From the NCBI GenBank assembly GCA_049724395.1, contig JAUGWO010000203.1:1-64000 (forward strand): DNA of 64,000 nucleotides, given 5' to 3'. The notes beneath the pieces were generated by a model. That model worked only from the letters and a program-made list of their open reading frames with translations, did no database searches and was not told the origin of the DNA. The position numbers were made by a program, and so were the translations under genes. The stretch is from Spongospora subterranea f. sp. subterranea (lineage: Eukaryota > Endomyxa: Phytomyxea > Phytomyxea > Plasmodiophorida). Of the stretch, positions 1 to 10,050 are shown in pieces; within the stretch, counting starts at the first letter, position 1; the number at the start of each line of letters is the position of its first letter.

Positions 1-2229
1 ACGACATCTTGATATTTTCCCCCAACATCGACGAACATGTTCAACATGTTCAAACGGTTCTCCGGATTCTTCGCAAGCACAACCTGTTTGCCAAACTTAG
101 TAAATGGGATTTTCACGTTACTGAGATTGATTTTCTGGGGTTCCGCTTGTCGTCTGGCGGGTTATTGATGGATCCAGAGCGTATATCTGCCATCCTGTCG
201 TGGCCAGTTCCTCAGTCAGTCAAGGAACTTCAGTCGTTCTTGGGGTTCGCAGATTTCTACCGCGCTTTTATCCAAAATTATTCTCGCATTACTCATCCTT
301 TATTCTCATTAACTAAGAAGAACGTTCCTTATGAGTGGAGTTCCAATACCGCAACGTCATTTCAATCTTTGAAGTCTGCATTCGTCTCGGCGCCAGTTCT
401 ACGCCATTTTGATCCCACGTTGGACATTATAGTTGAAGCCGATGCATCTGATTTTGCTCTGGGCGCTATATTGTCTCAACAGCACTCAGATGGCTTACAT
501 CCTGTAGCTTACTACTCCCGTAAATTCACTCCTGCTGAGTTAAATTATGAGATTTACGACAAGGAATTGTTGTCAATTGTCACTTCTTTTCAAACCTGGC
601 GCCACTATCTGGATGGTGCTACTTCTCAAATACTGGTATTGAGCGACCATAAGAATCTCGAGTGGTTTATGACGTCAAAGCTGTTGAATCGTCGCCAAGC
701 GCGATGGTCATTATTTCTGTCAGAATTTGATTTTGTCATTCGCCATCGGCCAGGGTCCCTTTCTCAAAAGCCAGATGCATTGTCACGTCGCCCTGACTTT
801 GCTGAGAGTTCCGATCGCAATCTTCAACAACCCGTATTGCCAAATTCGCGCTTCGTCAATGCGATGACTCTGTGCCCATTGGAACCTGAGTGCGTCGACG
901 ACAAAACAAAGCAATTACAAATTCTATCCTCTTGCCATGATTCCCCGTTAGCTGGTCATTTCGGCATCACTAAGACGTATGAGTTAATTGCCAGGCAGTT
1001 TACGTGGCCAGGCATGCGCTCGATGGTCAAGTCTTTCGTTCGATCTTGTGACGTCTGTGCGCGTTCGAAAGTTCCTCGCCGCAAGCCCTCGGGTTTATTA
1101 CTCCCGCTTCCCATTCCCTCTCACCCATGGTCATCAATTTCTATGGATTTCATTGTTAAACTTCCTAAATTCGCAGGTTTTGACAGCATACTGGTGGTGG
1201 TTGACCGATACACAAAAATGGCTCATTTCATTCCATGCAATGAAACCATAACCAGTTGTGATCTGGCTAATCTAGTTATCGCCAACATTTTTAAGTTACA
1301 CGGTCTTCCGACTGATATTGTGTCTGATAGAGGGCCCCAGTTCGTTGCCCAATTCTGGAAGCATCTTCTGAAGTCCTTACATATTCAACGGAATCTCTCC
1401 TCGTCACGTCATCCTGAATCAGACGGTCAAACAGAGCGAGTAAATCAGGTTCTCGAATCATACTTGCGTTGTTTTATTAGCTATCGTCAAAACGACTGGG
1501 TGGATATTCTACCCATGGCTGAATTCGCGTAAAACAATTCTTTCCATTCTTCAACTGGAATGTCTCCTTTCTACGCGAATTATGGATTCCACGTTCGGCA
1601 TGATTTGCGAGTTCCAAGTAGTGGATCATGTACAAACCCTTCCACTGTGGAGTTGATCTCCCACCTTCACGATGTTCATACTCGTCTTCAATCGACCTTA
1701 CGGAAATCTGTGGATAATATGAAGCGTTTTGCCGATAGGAAACGTCGAGCACATCACGAATTTCTCATTGGCGATAAGGTGTGGTTAATTCGCGATTCGA
1801 TCCCTTCAAAGAGGCCCTGTGACAAGCTTTCTGAGAAGCGGTTAGGCCCTTTCATTATTGTTCGAATAGTTAACCCTGTTGCCTATGAGCTTGATCTTCC
1901 GAAAGACTCCAGATTGCACCGCGTTTTTCATTGTTCGCTACTAGAGCCCTATATCGAGAATCAACTGCCTGGTCGCAAACAATGTAAACCACCACCGTTT
2001 ACCTTGGACGATAGCCAACAACCTCTTTATGAGGTTGAAGATATAATTGCTTCGCGACTCTTACGTGGTCAACACCAGTATCTGGTAGACTGGAAGGGTT
2101 ACGACGTCTCCGATCGTACTTGGGAACCCTCATCATGGCTACTCCTTTCCGCCACACCCGCTTTAAAGGATTGTATTGTTCAATTTCATCCGACTCATCC
2201 TGAGGCACCGCGGCCGAAAGGGGGGATAC
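1..2229 (+). mobile_element. Ty3/gypsy chromovirus, 3' part of pol
   Basis: This is the back half of an LTR retrotransposon polyprotein; the window starts inside the reverse transcriptase. In order one sees the end of RT (motif FLGFRLSSGG), the RNase H region (EADASDFALGAILSQ, then SDHKNLEW), the integrase zinc-binding region (HFGITKTYELI, then CDVCARSK) and the integrase core (SMDFIVKLP, VVVDRYTKMAHFIP, RHPESDGQTERVNQ). Near 2020-2135 a chromodomain follows ([18 protein letters not shown]), which places it in the chromovirus branch. A purine run at about 2212-2226 looks like the polypurine tract just before the LTR. The coding part is broken about once in the visible portion, and otherwise looks fairly young. 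The 5' half lies outside the window. Confidence 0.93.
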
Positions 2230-4106
2230 TGTCACGACCGTACGACGACCGTACTACCGACCGTACTACAACAACGTATATCATTAATAAACGATTGAAG
2301 CGTACCGTCCGAACTGGGCAAATGCTCAATTCGGACAACGTCGTTTACTATTAACATCGTTTGTATTAACATTCCTGACAAGTGAGGGAAGGTTCCTACT
2401 TCCCACAATGTAGGAACCGCACTGTTACAAGAGTCCTAGTGCCAGTGAGGGAAGGTTCCTACTTCCCATAATGTAGGAACCGCACTGTTACAAGAGTCCA
2501 ATGTAGTGCCAGTGACAGAAGGTTCCTACTTCCCACAATGTAGGAACCGCACTGTTACAAGAGTCCTAGTGCCAGTGAGGGAAGGTTCCTACTTCCCACA
2601 ATGTAGGAACCGCACTGTTACAAGAGTCCTAGTGCCAGTGAGGGAAGGTTCCTACTTCCCACAATGTAGGAACCGCACTGTTACAAGAGTCCTAGTGCCA
2701 GTGAGGGAAGGTTCCTACTTCCCATAATGTAGGAACCGCACTGTTACAAGAGTCCTAGTGCCAGTGACAGAAGGTTCCTACTTCCCACAATGTAGGAACC
2801 GCACTGTTACAAGAGTCTGAGTGCCAGTGACAGAAGGTTCCTACTTCCCACAATGTAGGAACCGCACTGTTACAAGAGTCCTAGAAGGTTCCTACTTGCA
2901 CAGTGACAGAACTGTCTTACTTCCCACATGTAGGAACCGCACAGTGCCAGTGACAGAAGGTTCCTACTTTCCACAATGGACCGCACTGTTACAAGAGTCC
3001 TAGTGCCAGTGACAGAAGGTTCCTACTTCCCACAATGTAGGAACCGCACTGAGAGTCCTAGTGCCAGTGACAGAAGGTTCCTACTTCCCACAAGTCGCTA
3101 GTGACAGAAGGTTCCACTTGACAGACAGAGTCCTTCCAGAACTTCCCACAATGTAGGAACCGCACTGTTACAAGAGTCCTAGTGCCAGTGACAGAAGGAT
3201 TCCTACTTCCCACAATGTAGGAACCGCACTGTTACAGAGCTGACAGAAGGTTCCTAGTGCCAGTAGGGAAGGTTGTAGGAACCGCATCCTGTTACAAGAG
3301 TACTAGTGCCAGTGACAAAAGGAAGGTTCCTACTTACCCACAATGTAGGAACCGCACTGTTACAAGAGTCTTAGTGCCACAAGATTGTAGGACCGCATAC
3401 AAGAGTCCTGTTACAAGAGTCCTAGTGTCAGTGTCATATTGCATAATTTGATAATTGACTATGAAAGGGAACATGAGGAAAGTTCCGATTACATACGTGA
3501 CGTCCGAACATGCACCAAGAGTCCCAGAAGGTTCCTACTTCCCACAATGTAGGAACCGCACTGTTACAAGAGTCCTAGGCCAGTGTTCCTACTTCAGCAC
3601 TGTTACAAGAGTCCTAGTGCCAGTGACCCTACAAGAGATTGTAGGAACGGCAGTCCTAGTGCCCTTCTAGATTCACCGCGTTCCTGCATAGGAATTTGAT
3701 AATTGACTGACTATGAAAGGGAACATGAGGAAAGTTCCGATTACATACGTAGGAGTGTCAGGAGGCGCAACCCGATGAGGCATTCCTTCTCACCCGTTCT
3801 CTATTGTATCTAATACACACTGTGCCGTGGAATCTGAACTGAGCACTAACCTCAGTTTGGTTAACGCCGTTTTTGACTCAAATTCTTTGTTGTTGTTCCT
3901 CGCCCCTAGTTTCCTTAGTCTCCGCTCCAGGTCCCGCTCCTCGCCCTAGTCCCCGTCTTTCGCCCCTAGTTTCCGCCCTTGTCTCCAGTTTCCGTCTGTG
4001 TTCTTCCTCCCCCGACTTGGTTCATAACAGTTTAAGTCCCCGTCTTTCGCCCTAGTTTCCGCCCTTGTCTCCAGTTTCCGTCCGTGTTCTTCCTCCCCCG
4101 ACTTGG
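2230..4106 (+). repeat. Long terminal repeat shared by two Ty3 elements
   Basis: The LTR starts with TGTCACGACC directly after a purine tract at the end of pol, and runs to just before a probable tRNA primer-binding site (TGGTTCATAACAG, about 4108-4120). It is followed at once by the gag start of another element, so one LTR serves as the 3' end of the first element and the 5' end of the second. Inside are a 63-bp tandem array (about 2379-3665), a direct repeat of about 55 bp near 3440-3499 and 3686-3750, and a tandem duplication of about 86 bp near 3948-4121 that spans the likely end. At roughly 1.9 kb the LTR is long because of these arrays. The exact 3' end is inferred. Confidence 0.7.
2379..3665 (+). 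repeat. 63-bp tandem repeat array, each unit a small palindrome
   Basis: The unit is 63 bp and carries the inverted pair GGTTCCTAC / GTAGGAACC around a 10-bp centre (TTCCCACAAT), followed by CGCACTGTTACAAGAGTCC. Copies between about 2379 and 2880 are nearly identical; later copies are shortened, scrambled or spliced together. Because 63 is a multiple of 3, the array holds chance open frames that should not be called genes. It lies wholly inside the LTR. Confidence 0.9.
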
Positions 4107-4391
4107 TTCATAACAGTTTAACCAAACTTCATGGTATCTACTCGAAACCATTCCCCCTCGCCCGTTAGTCCACCCAATGTTTTACTCGTGAATCCGCCTG
4201 ACGGCATTCCTACTCCATACCAAACTCTAATTCACCAATTGCAAACGCAGATCTTGGATTTACAAAGCCAACTTACAGAATCTCAGAGCCAACGATCCGA
4301 ATCCGGTACTGACATGGTCACAACTTTGGCCCGCACAGGCCGAGATATCAGAATTACAAGTGCGAATCCCTACCCCAAACCCTCCACCAGC

Positions 4392-4508
4392 GCTTCCTGC
4401 GGAAACTAGGGGCGAAAGACGGGGACTAGGGCGAGGAGCGGGAACTGGAGCGGAGACTAAGAAAACTAGGGGCGAGGAACAACAACACAGAATTTGATTC
4501 AAAACGGC
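4392..4508 (-). repeat. Inverted copy of LTR segment inside gag
   Basis: This stretch is the near-perfect reverse complement of the LTR interval about 3862-3977 (shared text such as GTTGTTGTTCCTCGCCCCTAG read on the minus strand). It joins the gag text on its left to the antisense TPR gene copy on its right. Together with the LTR it forms an inverted pair about 0.5 kb apart. A template switch or recombination between two element copies would explain it. Confidence 0.85.
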
Positions 4509-5698
4509 GTCAATACAATCCTGCCAACGATTCAAGTGCAATGCAGCGACGGCGATCAGAAAGCTTGAATTGTAATCGCTGGGATCCAATGTCAGGCATT
4601 TCGTCATATCTTTAATGGCGGCATCATAGTCTTGTGAATCAAGATAGCTCGTTCCCCGCAACCGATACCCAACAATCTGTAATGGGTTCAAGCGGATCAA
4701 AATGTTTGCTGCATCGATGCTCTGCCTGTGCAGTTTTAGCTGAATTAAAGATTCCACCAGCAAACAGTAAGCTTGCACGTTATGCGGATCAGCTTCAATA
4801 CAATGAGGGCAGCAAAAGTCTGGGTCTTCTCGTAGAGACCCAGGCGACAATACACGTCTGCCATTGCTAGACATATTTTGAGATCGTCCGGCTTGCTCGA
4901 ATAACATTTTTCGAAGCATGTTTGAGCCTGTGTCGTTCTGCTTAGAGCTAAATTGATTCTGCCCAATTGATACAAAGCACCAAAATCGTCGTCATAAGTC
5001 TCAGTATAGACTGATAAATCCAAAGCGGCATCGTCAAGCCTCTTCAGTCTAACCCTCGCCCTACTTCGGAATATGAGTGCGATTCGATTCTGAGAATTGA
5101 CTTGCAATACTTCTGTAAGACAACTTTCACAGTTGACGTAGTCGCCGGATTTATATAACAGGACCCCATAAACTGCCTTTATTCCAGTTAACTTTTTCTC
5201 AGCAATGAAAGATCCGCGTTCAATATCTCTAGTGGAGTTTAATCTTTCAACTTTGGCGAGGCTGGCGTTTACGATCGTTGTTGCCCGCATTATGTCCTTA
5301 AGTGCCCCCTCATTCCCTTTGGGAGAATCTTTTCTTAGGAAAGCTCGAGCCACACGAACGTCCGCCAAATCGGCAATCGTTATCGCCAAAGATAGGTCTG
5401 AAATAGCCCAAGAGGCACTTGTACTCAGAAATAGGTTTGAGCGCCTTAAAAGGTCCCAACTCAACTTTTGCCGTTCAATCGTGATCTCGGATAGACTCTT
5501 CTTTTTTTGTACCTCTCCAGAAGAGGATTTCTTTTCCAAGGCCAGAAGCACACGGCGGTTTAGCGGATCAACCCACTGTTTGTTCGACCGTAAAATTTGC
5601 TCCAAATAGAAAAGAGATGTAGCAAGCCAATGGCTCTCTTTATGGTTGCAGATAAGAGAGATTGCTCTGTCATAGAGCGATTGATCATCTGCTCCAGG
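4509..5698 (-). pseudogene. Captured copy of a host TPR-protein gene, antisense inside a retroelement
   Basis: On the minus strand the segment encodes a run of TPR-type helical repeats. Examples are KAVYGVLLYKSGDYVNCESC, GALYQLGRINLALSRTTQAQ, KICLAMADVYCRLGLYEK, HNVQAYCLLVESLIQLKLHR and GTSYLDSQDYDAAIKDMTKC. It reads across about 1.2 kb with no recognisable intron, whereas unquestioned host genes in the window have an intron every 40-450 bp. It has no start codon of its own at the right-hand junction and runs into LTR-derived text at its 3' end, so it is truncated at both sides; it also looks broken about once. The intron-free state, the antisense setting and the flanking gag and LTR pieces suggest an mRNA captured by the retroelement. 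Which TPR family it comes from is not clear. Confidence 0.75.
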
Positions 5699-5700
5699 TA

Positions 5701-5777
5701 ACTTTGGCCCGCATACAGGCCGAGATATCAGAATTACAAGTGCGAATCCCTACCCCAAACCCTCCACCAGCGCTTCC
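5701..5777 (+). repeat. Direct repeat of gag segment 4323-4397
   Basis: About 75 bp of gag text is present both at 4323-4397 and at 5701-5777, bracketing the inverted LTR piece and the TPR copy. It is far longer than an integration target duplication (4-6 bp for Ty3 elements), so it points to template switching or recombination rather than simple insertion. The right-hand copy continues into the capsid region. Confidence 0.85.
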
Positions 5778-6837
5778 ACAGCCTCCTATTGCACAGTTGC
5801 CGAAACCCGACCAGTTTTCTGGCGATCGCAGTAAATTCCGACAGTGGTTCTGCCAAGTCACGAACTACCTGAGAATCTACAGTACTGGATTTACATCAGA
5901 CACGATGCGAGTAGGGCTGTTCACCAGCCTCATGACCGAGTCGGCGCTCCTATGGCTGATGCCCTATGTTGAGGGCCTTGTTGGGATTATCGTCATCGCT
6001 CAAGACTGGGTCTGATCTAGATTCCAACCCGGACCCGGAGTTCGTTGAAAACGCCGATGGATTCGCACAAATCCAAGTCTTACATTTTAGATAACTTTGA
6101 AGAATTTATCGAAGAATTAAAACGGGCATTCGACGATCCTGATCGTGGCAAGAGCTCTTCCAAAGCCCTGAAGATCCTGCGGCAGCAGCAATTTAACACG
6201 TTCTCCGAATATGAATCACGTTTCAGATTGCTCGCCCAGGATGTCGACTGGACAGAAAGCTCAAAGGTAGAACAGTTTCGGCTGGGTCTCGATTCCAATG
6301 TCGAACATATTCTCCTGATGGCAGAGACATGCGGAACTGCCTCACTCCTCACGCTGAATGATGTGATTCGAGCAGCGGCCAGTCGGCCACCATAGCGGTT
6401 CGTTTTCCTGCCACCCCGGTAACAGCGCCATTGCCTAACACGCCTCCCCGAGATACGAATCCACGTGATGAAGAGCGGCGCCGCCGTCGCCAACTCGGTC
6501 TTTGCTTGTACTGTGGCGGTCAACACATGATTGCAAAGTGCCCTGCATTGGCTAATCGTCAATCATCGTTCTCATTAAACTCTACTCATCAGCCTTACTC
6601 TGGGTTTATCATTACTGGGCGCGTAGGGCCTCATCACTGTAGTGCTCCAGTGAAAATATTGGTGGATAGGGGGGCTGGCGCCAGTTTCGTTAGTTCATCC
6701 GTTGCTTCTACTTCCCAGTTAGAACGAACAAAACTAAAGGGAAAATGGCCAGGAAGTTGCGGTAAACACATAAAAGTTCGAAAATCCGATGTTTGAAATC
6801 CAAGTTCAGGAAGAAAAATTTTATAACCATAAATCCA

Positions 6838-7789
6838 TTAGAGGTTGTTCCGACAACATGCCTCCGTGATCTGCATTATCGCGCCAAAGCATTTGCAATG
6901 CAATTCGTCACTCTTGTGTCTCCAGGAACGTAAAACGGCAAAGTGTTTGATCCTTTTGTTGACCGTTTCCGATCGCGCCATTATGCGTTTGTGCTGTCGA
7001 TTAAATGTCCTAGCGTATTGGGTTTGTGGATCACCAAAGGGCGTGCTAAATTGACGACAACCCCTGTAACCTTTGTCTGCCAATGCTTGCTCGTCTTCAT
7101 CTAGCATTTTGGTAAATCCAGATTGCGCAAGCACAAGGTCTGGATGAGCACCACATGGAACACCTCCATTCCACCATAGGATCTTCGATGTTCTCAATGC
7201 CATGCCAATTTCATATCTCAAACCGGCGTGATTCAATTTATGCGAAAAATAGGCCTTGTTGAAAGAATGATGTTGGTCAATTCTACAATCTGTCCCGTCC
7301 AAAGTACAGCAAGCTGATCGGTGAGTCCAGTTTTCATAACGGTCATCGAAATCAATCTGACGACAAATGTTTAGTTGGTGTATGAGAAAACTTAATAATT
7401 TACCAAGTCCAAACGTCGGATTCTTTCGATTATGATCCAAATCCACTTCCGATACGTTTTTTCGGTTACTTTAAAAGTAGCTGCTGCTACTTCTTCCAAA
7501 GGATATATTTTCAAGAAATATAGAGCCATCAGTAAATGAATAAACGAAAACGGAACATGTTGGCCGGCAAGTGGAATTAAAAGTTTTTGCCAAAGAACCG
7601 CAGTTCCGGTAATGCTCATACCGAAAAATGTCTGAACTTTCGTTTCCACATCGATGATATGACGCTGGACCCGATCATTGAAGATGCCAAAAGCTGCGTC
7701 GCATCGAAGCCATACTGGATACCTAACCGTACACTCTGTAGTTTCAAATTAAAATGCGTACCGCGCATAATATCAGTAATACCCGTCAT
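6838..7789 (-). CDS. PIF/Harbinger-type DDE transposase
   Basis: This is the transposase of a PIF/Harbinger DNA transposon (DDE_Tnp_4 type nuclease). The family's three acidic positions are visible as TLDGTDCRI, ADKGYRG and ARSETVNKRIKHF. Upstream is the typical helical segment (LLMALYFLKIYPLEEVAAAT, VTEKTYRKWIWIIIE). The frames join well if two short introns are removed: one of 47 bp (about 7358-7408, RRLDL then IDFDDRYENW) and one of about 26 bp near 7739-7764. That allows a start at 7789-7787 (MTGITDIMR) and a stop at 6838-6840, giving about 290 residues, somewhat short for the family. It sits where the pol region of the Ty3 element would be expected. A 38-bp hairpin lies just upstream, but I found no matching copy beyond the 3' end, so the element borders are unknown. 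Confidence 0.85.
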
Positions 7790-7803
7790 GGGCCTACAGA
7801 ATT

Positions 7804-7923
7804 GACTGGATCAAAAAGCTGGATCAAAAAGTGCGTGCCAGTCTTTGAATCCAGTCTTTTTGCCAGTCTTTGAATCCAGTCTTTTCTGGCACGCACTTTT
7901 TGATCCAGCTTTTTGATCCAGTC
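7804..7923. repeat. Perfect 38-bp inverted repeat hairpin
   Basis: Arms at 7804-7841 and 7886-7923 are exact reverse complements (outer end GACTGGATCAAAAAGCTGG). The 44-bp loop contains a tandem duplication (TCTTTGAATCCAGTCTTTT twice), and the arms themselves hold a repeated TGGATCAAAAAG. It lies 15 bp upstream of the putative Harbinger transposase start. It may be a terminal structure of that element or a small MITE. The perfect match implies a recent origin. Confidence 0.9.
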
Positions 7924-7964
7924 TTTTCTAGTGGCAGTACATTGGCTTTTTATAGCGAGTTTGA

Positions 7965-8185
7965 GGGTTGCGCATTACAAAAGTTGAGGATTTAACCGCC
8001 GCGCAACCCCGCGCAATGGTGCGCAGTAAAATTTTCTATCCATTCAAGTTCGTATAATAAAGAACTGAATTTTCAAAAAAAGAAAACGCCGCGCAGAATG
8101 TTTCTTCTGCGTATTGTCGGTGCGCACAAATTCCCATTGTTGCGCATGTGTCTACGTTTCTTGCGCACAAATGCGAACGATCGCG
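7965..8185. other. Stretch dense in GCGCA / TGCGC motifs, no gene seen
   Basis: About ten copies of GCGCA or its complement occur within about 200 bp that is otherwise rather AT-rich. No coding signal is recognised. The stretch ends where the duplicated exon of the acetylornithine deacetylase gene begins. Confidence 0.5.
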
Positions 8186-8353
8186 CAACGGATCGTCCGG
8201 TTGTTATAAAAATGGATCAGATGCAGTTTGACGCGGCGCGATTTGTGGACCTGCTGGGGAAGCTGATCGGGAATAGCGAACAGCTTCAGAATAGCCCACC
8301 GGATCTGATTCCAAAGGTCGGTTGGCGCCCAAGACTCGTTGGGGCCGCCTTCG
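8186..8353 (+). pseudogene. Duplicated first exon of the acetylornithine deacetylase gene
   Basis: This is a near-identical copy, in opposite orientation, of the 5' end of the gene at 11211-12993. It comprises part of the leader, the start codon (8213), all 35 codons of exon 1 (MDQMQFDAARFVDLLGKLIG and on to DLIPK) and about 35 bp of intron 1. Compared with the parent, the copy lacks roughly 18 bp of leader just before the ATG. Since it includes intron sequence it arose from genomic DNA, not from mRNA. The remaining eight exons are absent, so it cannot make the enzyme. A short open frame continues into unrelated sequence. Confidence 0.9.
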
Positions 8354-8426
8354 GTCGGATAAGTGAAAAACAGAGACGCGCTTTATACTGTATGCATATT
8401 GCTGCAACGAAATAAGCAAGGGTGCA

Positions 8427-8692
8427 ATGGCTGCTAACAAGCAAGGGTGGATGCAGGATCCTCATGACATTGCTTTAGAAGCAATTCTTCTTGAGCATGA
8501 CATGCAACTCGACAAATTAACAGGGAAAGGCGTCAAGGATCTGAATGGGATTTTTAATAACATCGACAGTAACTATCTAGGAGGGAAGATCCGTTCTATG
8601 CGCGCTAGAATCGAATCTCAAGGTATCAGTTCTTTGAGAACAGCTACAACATTAATTTATTTGTTTACAGGTCCCTCTAATGAAGATGCGCG
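8427..8692 (+). CDS. Uncharacterised short open frame
   Basis: An open frame begins with MAANKQGWMQDPHDIALEAI and continues through KGVKDLNGIFNNIDSNYLGG. It runs on to 8816 into one arm of an inverted repeat, where the predicted residues look non-native. A 3' splice-like tract (TTGTTTACAG) occurs at about 8661-8670, so only the first part may be coding. I do not recognise the protein. It could be a fragment of a gene brought in by the surrounding rearrangements. Confidence 0.3.
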
Positions 8693-9046
8693 AGAAAATA
8701 ATGTAGCAATTTTGTGCAAACGTGGTCCCGAAAGTAGAGAACCAGGGGTCACACCGAAAAAATTGTTCCGTCATCGTTGTACTCTTCGAAGACGGCATCA
8801 ACACCCAAAGCCGTAGTTTCGGATTTTAAGTTCCACCGTTCTATGGAATACACTTGCCAGGAATCGATGCGGTCTAAAATTCTAGTCTAGGATTTGTATC
8901 ATTACTGGGCCATTTGGAAATGCTTTTCGGTGTTAAAAAATGCCTTCTTCGAAGAGTACAACGATGACGGAACAATTTTTTTCGGTGTGGCCCCTGGTTC
9001 TCTACTTTCGGGACCACGTTTGCACAAAATTGCTACATTATTTTCT
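8693..9046. repeat. Inverted repeat of about 120 bp arms
   Basis: Arms at 8693-8812 and 8922-9046 are reverse complements with a few mismatches and one small length difference. The outer end reads AGAAAATAATGTAGCAATTT on the left arm. The central loop of about 110 bp is not obviously repetitive. No coding content is recognised in the arms. Confidence 0.85.
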
Positions 9047-9127
9047 GGCCAGTCTTTCTCGGCCACCTTTGAATAATGGTCTTATTACTCCGGTAAGATA
9101 TCAATCAGATTTTGGGGGTCATTAACA

Positions 9128-9330
9128 GATTATAGCAGTATACAGGAACTTGTTCACCGCCATATGCAGTGCTGTATCCCCATTATTATCCGCTATTGAT
9201 GGATCGGCGCCTCAGGGCTAATCAGTGTTAAATACAATTACGACCAACCGCCGACACTTAACAGCAAAATGAAGAAGAGTGGAGCCATCATTGTACTGGT
9301 GGTTGACATCAATATTTTGTATAATTGAGA
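9128..9330 (-). pseudogene. Ankyrin-repeat gene fragment
   Basis: The minus strand encodes two ankyrin-type units. The upstream one reads IQNIDVNHQYNDGSTLLHFA then VKCRRL; the downstream one reads ADPSIADNNGDTALHMAVNK. The T(L/A)LHxAV core and the D-N-G-x-T turns are diagnostic. The two units lie in different frames, and a stop follows the second (IIC*), so this is a decayed fragment unless an unseen short intron joins them. A possible 3' splice site (TTTACAG) precedes the first unit near 9350. No further ankyrin units are visible on either side. Confidence 0.7.
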
Positions 9331-9339
9331 AAAGGTTTT

Positions 9340-10020
9340 CGTCTGTCCTGTAAACACCTCAGTAAAAGTTTTGAAGATTCACGAACGTATGAGTTTGTGT
9401 CCAGAGGGCGCACTTGTACCGCTTGCTTCCAATATTGCTTCAGACACAAGCACTAAAGTATACTAATGCTCCCCCCAACCTTGACGAACTGAATTCGGCG
9501 GTTCATGGATTATTTGATGACCTGGATCCGCTCAAACTCAATCTAACTTTTCCAACATTCGTGCATTGTGGAAGAAGGAGGCAACCGGTTTTCCAATCCC
9601 TCATATGGGGAAGAACCAACTGCAGAATGAAGACCGGCGTCCTGTGCTCGCTGCTCTGTGATTTGAATAACTTGAAGAATGCACAAACAAAATGTCAAAA
9701 ATAATGACGACAACATGTTGGCAGAACAATTTGATCAATTAAAAATGAATTGAATGTTGTTTTCCTTGCTGATTTGTTTCTGGAAAAGTGAGTTCTAGAA
9801 AGCAGCGGTTTCTGTTAATGGGGGTGTTGTTTCATCTCTAAAAAGCCATATCGACCAGTTATTTTGGAACGGCGCGTTATTACAATTCACCAAGGACGAC
9901 TCGCATCAAATTACATTGCGAGAAATTATTAACATGATGACGATTAAAAGGGAGCAAAAAATGGTTTGAGGACCGACATTCCATCCTCTGGAATCGAATA
10001 CATGGCTCACCTCAAAAATG
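9340..10020. other. Intergenic stretch with no recognised gene
   Basis: One plus-strand open frame (9414-9704) contains a plausible segment (NLDELNSAVHGLFDDLDPLK) but no family signature. The rest is AT-rich without repeats that I can identify. Confidence 0.4.
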
Positions 10021-10050
10021 ATGGCGACGAATGTTTCAGAAAAAAGTCGC

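Larger units (their letters stand above)
4107..6790 (+). mobile_element. Ty3/gypsy gag and protease region, second element, with insertion
   Basis: After the LTR a gag protein begins at 4131 (MVSTRNHSPSPVSP). Its capsid-like part resumes at about 5700 with the retrotransposon gag signature (FSGDRSKFRQWFCQVTNYL, then FEEFIEELKRAF and FNTFSEYESRFRLLAQ). A CCHC-type zinc knuckle lies at about 6500-6545 (CLYCGGQHMIAKC), and a protease-like segment follows at about 6600-6730. No reverse transcriptase follows; a Harbinger transposase is found there instead. Between the two gag parts lies a foreign segment (about 4392-5698) with an inverted LTR piece and an antisense host-gene copy. The element is incomplete and broken several times. 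Confidence 0.85.

Noticed and set aside
2379-3665. CRISPR-like regular repeats
   Set aside because: There are no unique spacers; the units are contiguous, variable in length and part of an LTR in a eukaryotic genome.
2506-3670. Several open frames through the repeat array (MPVTEGSYFPQCRNRTVTRV type)
   Set aside because: The 63-bp period is a multiple of three, so open frames arise automatically; no start context or family supports them.
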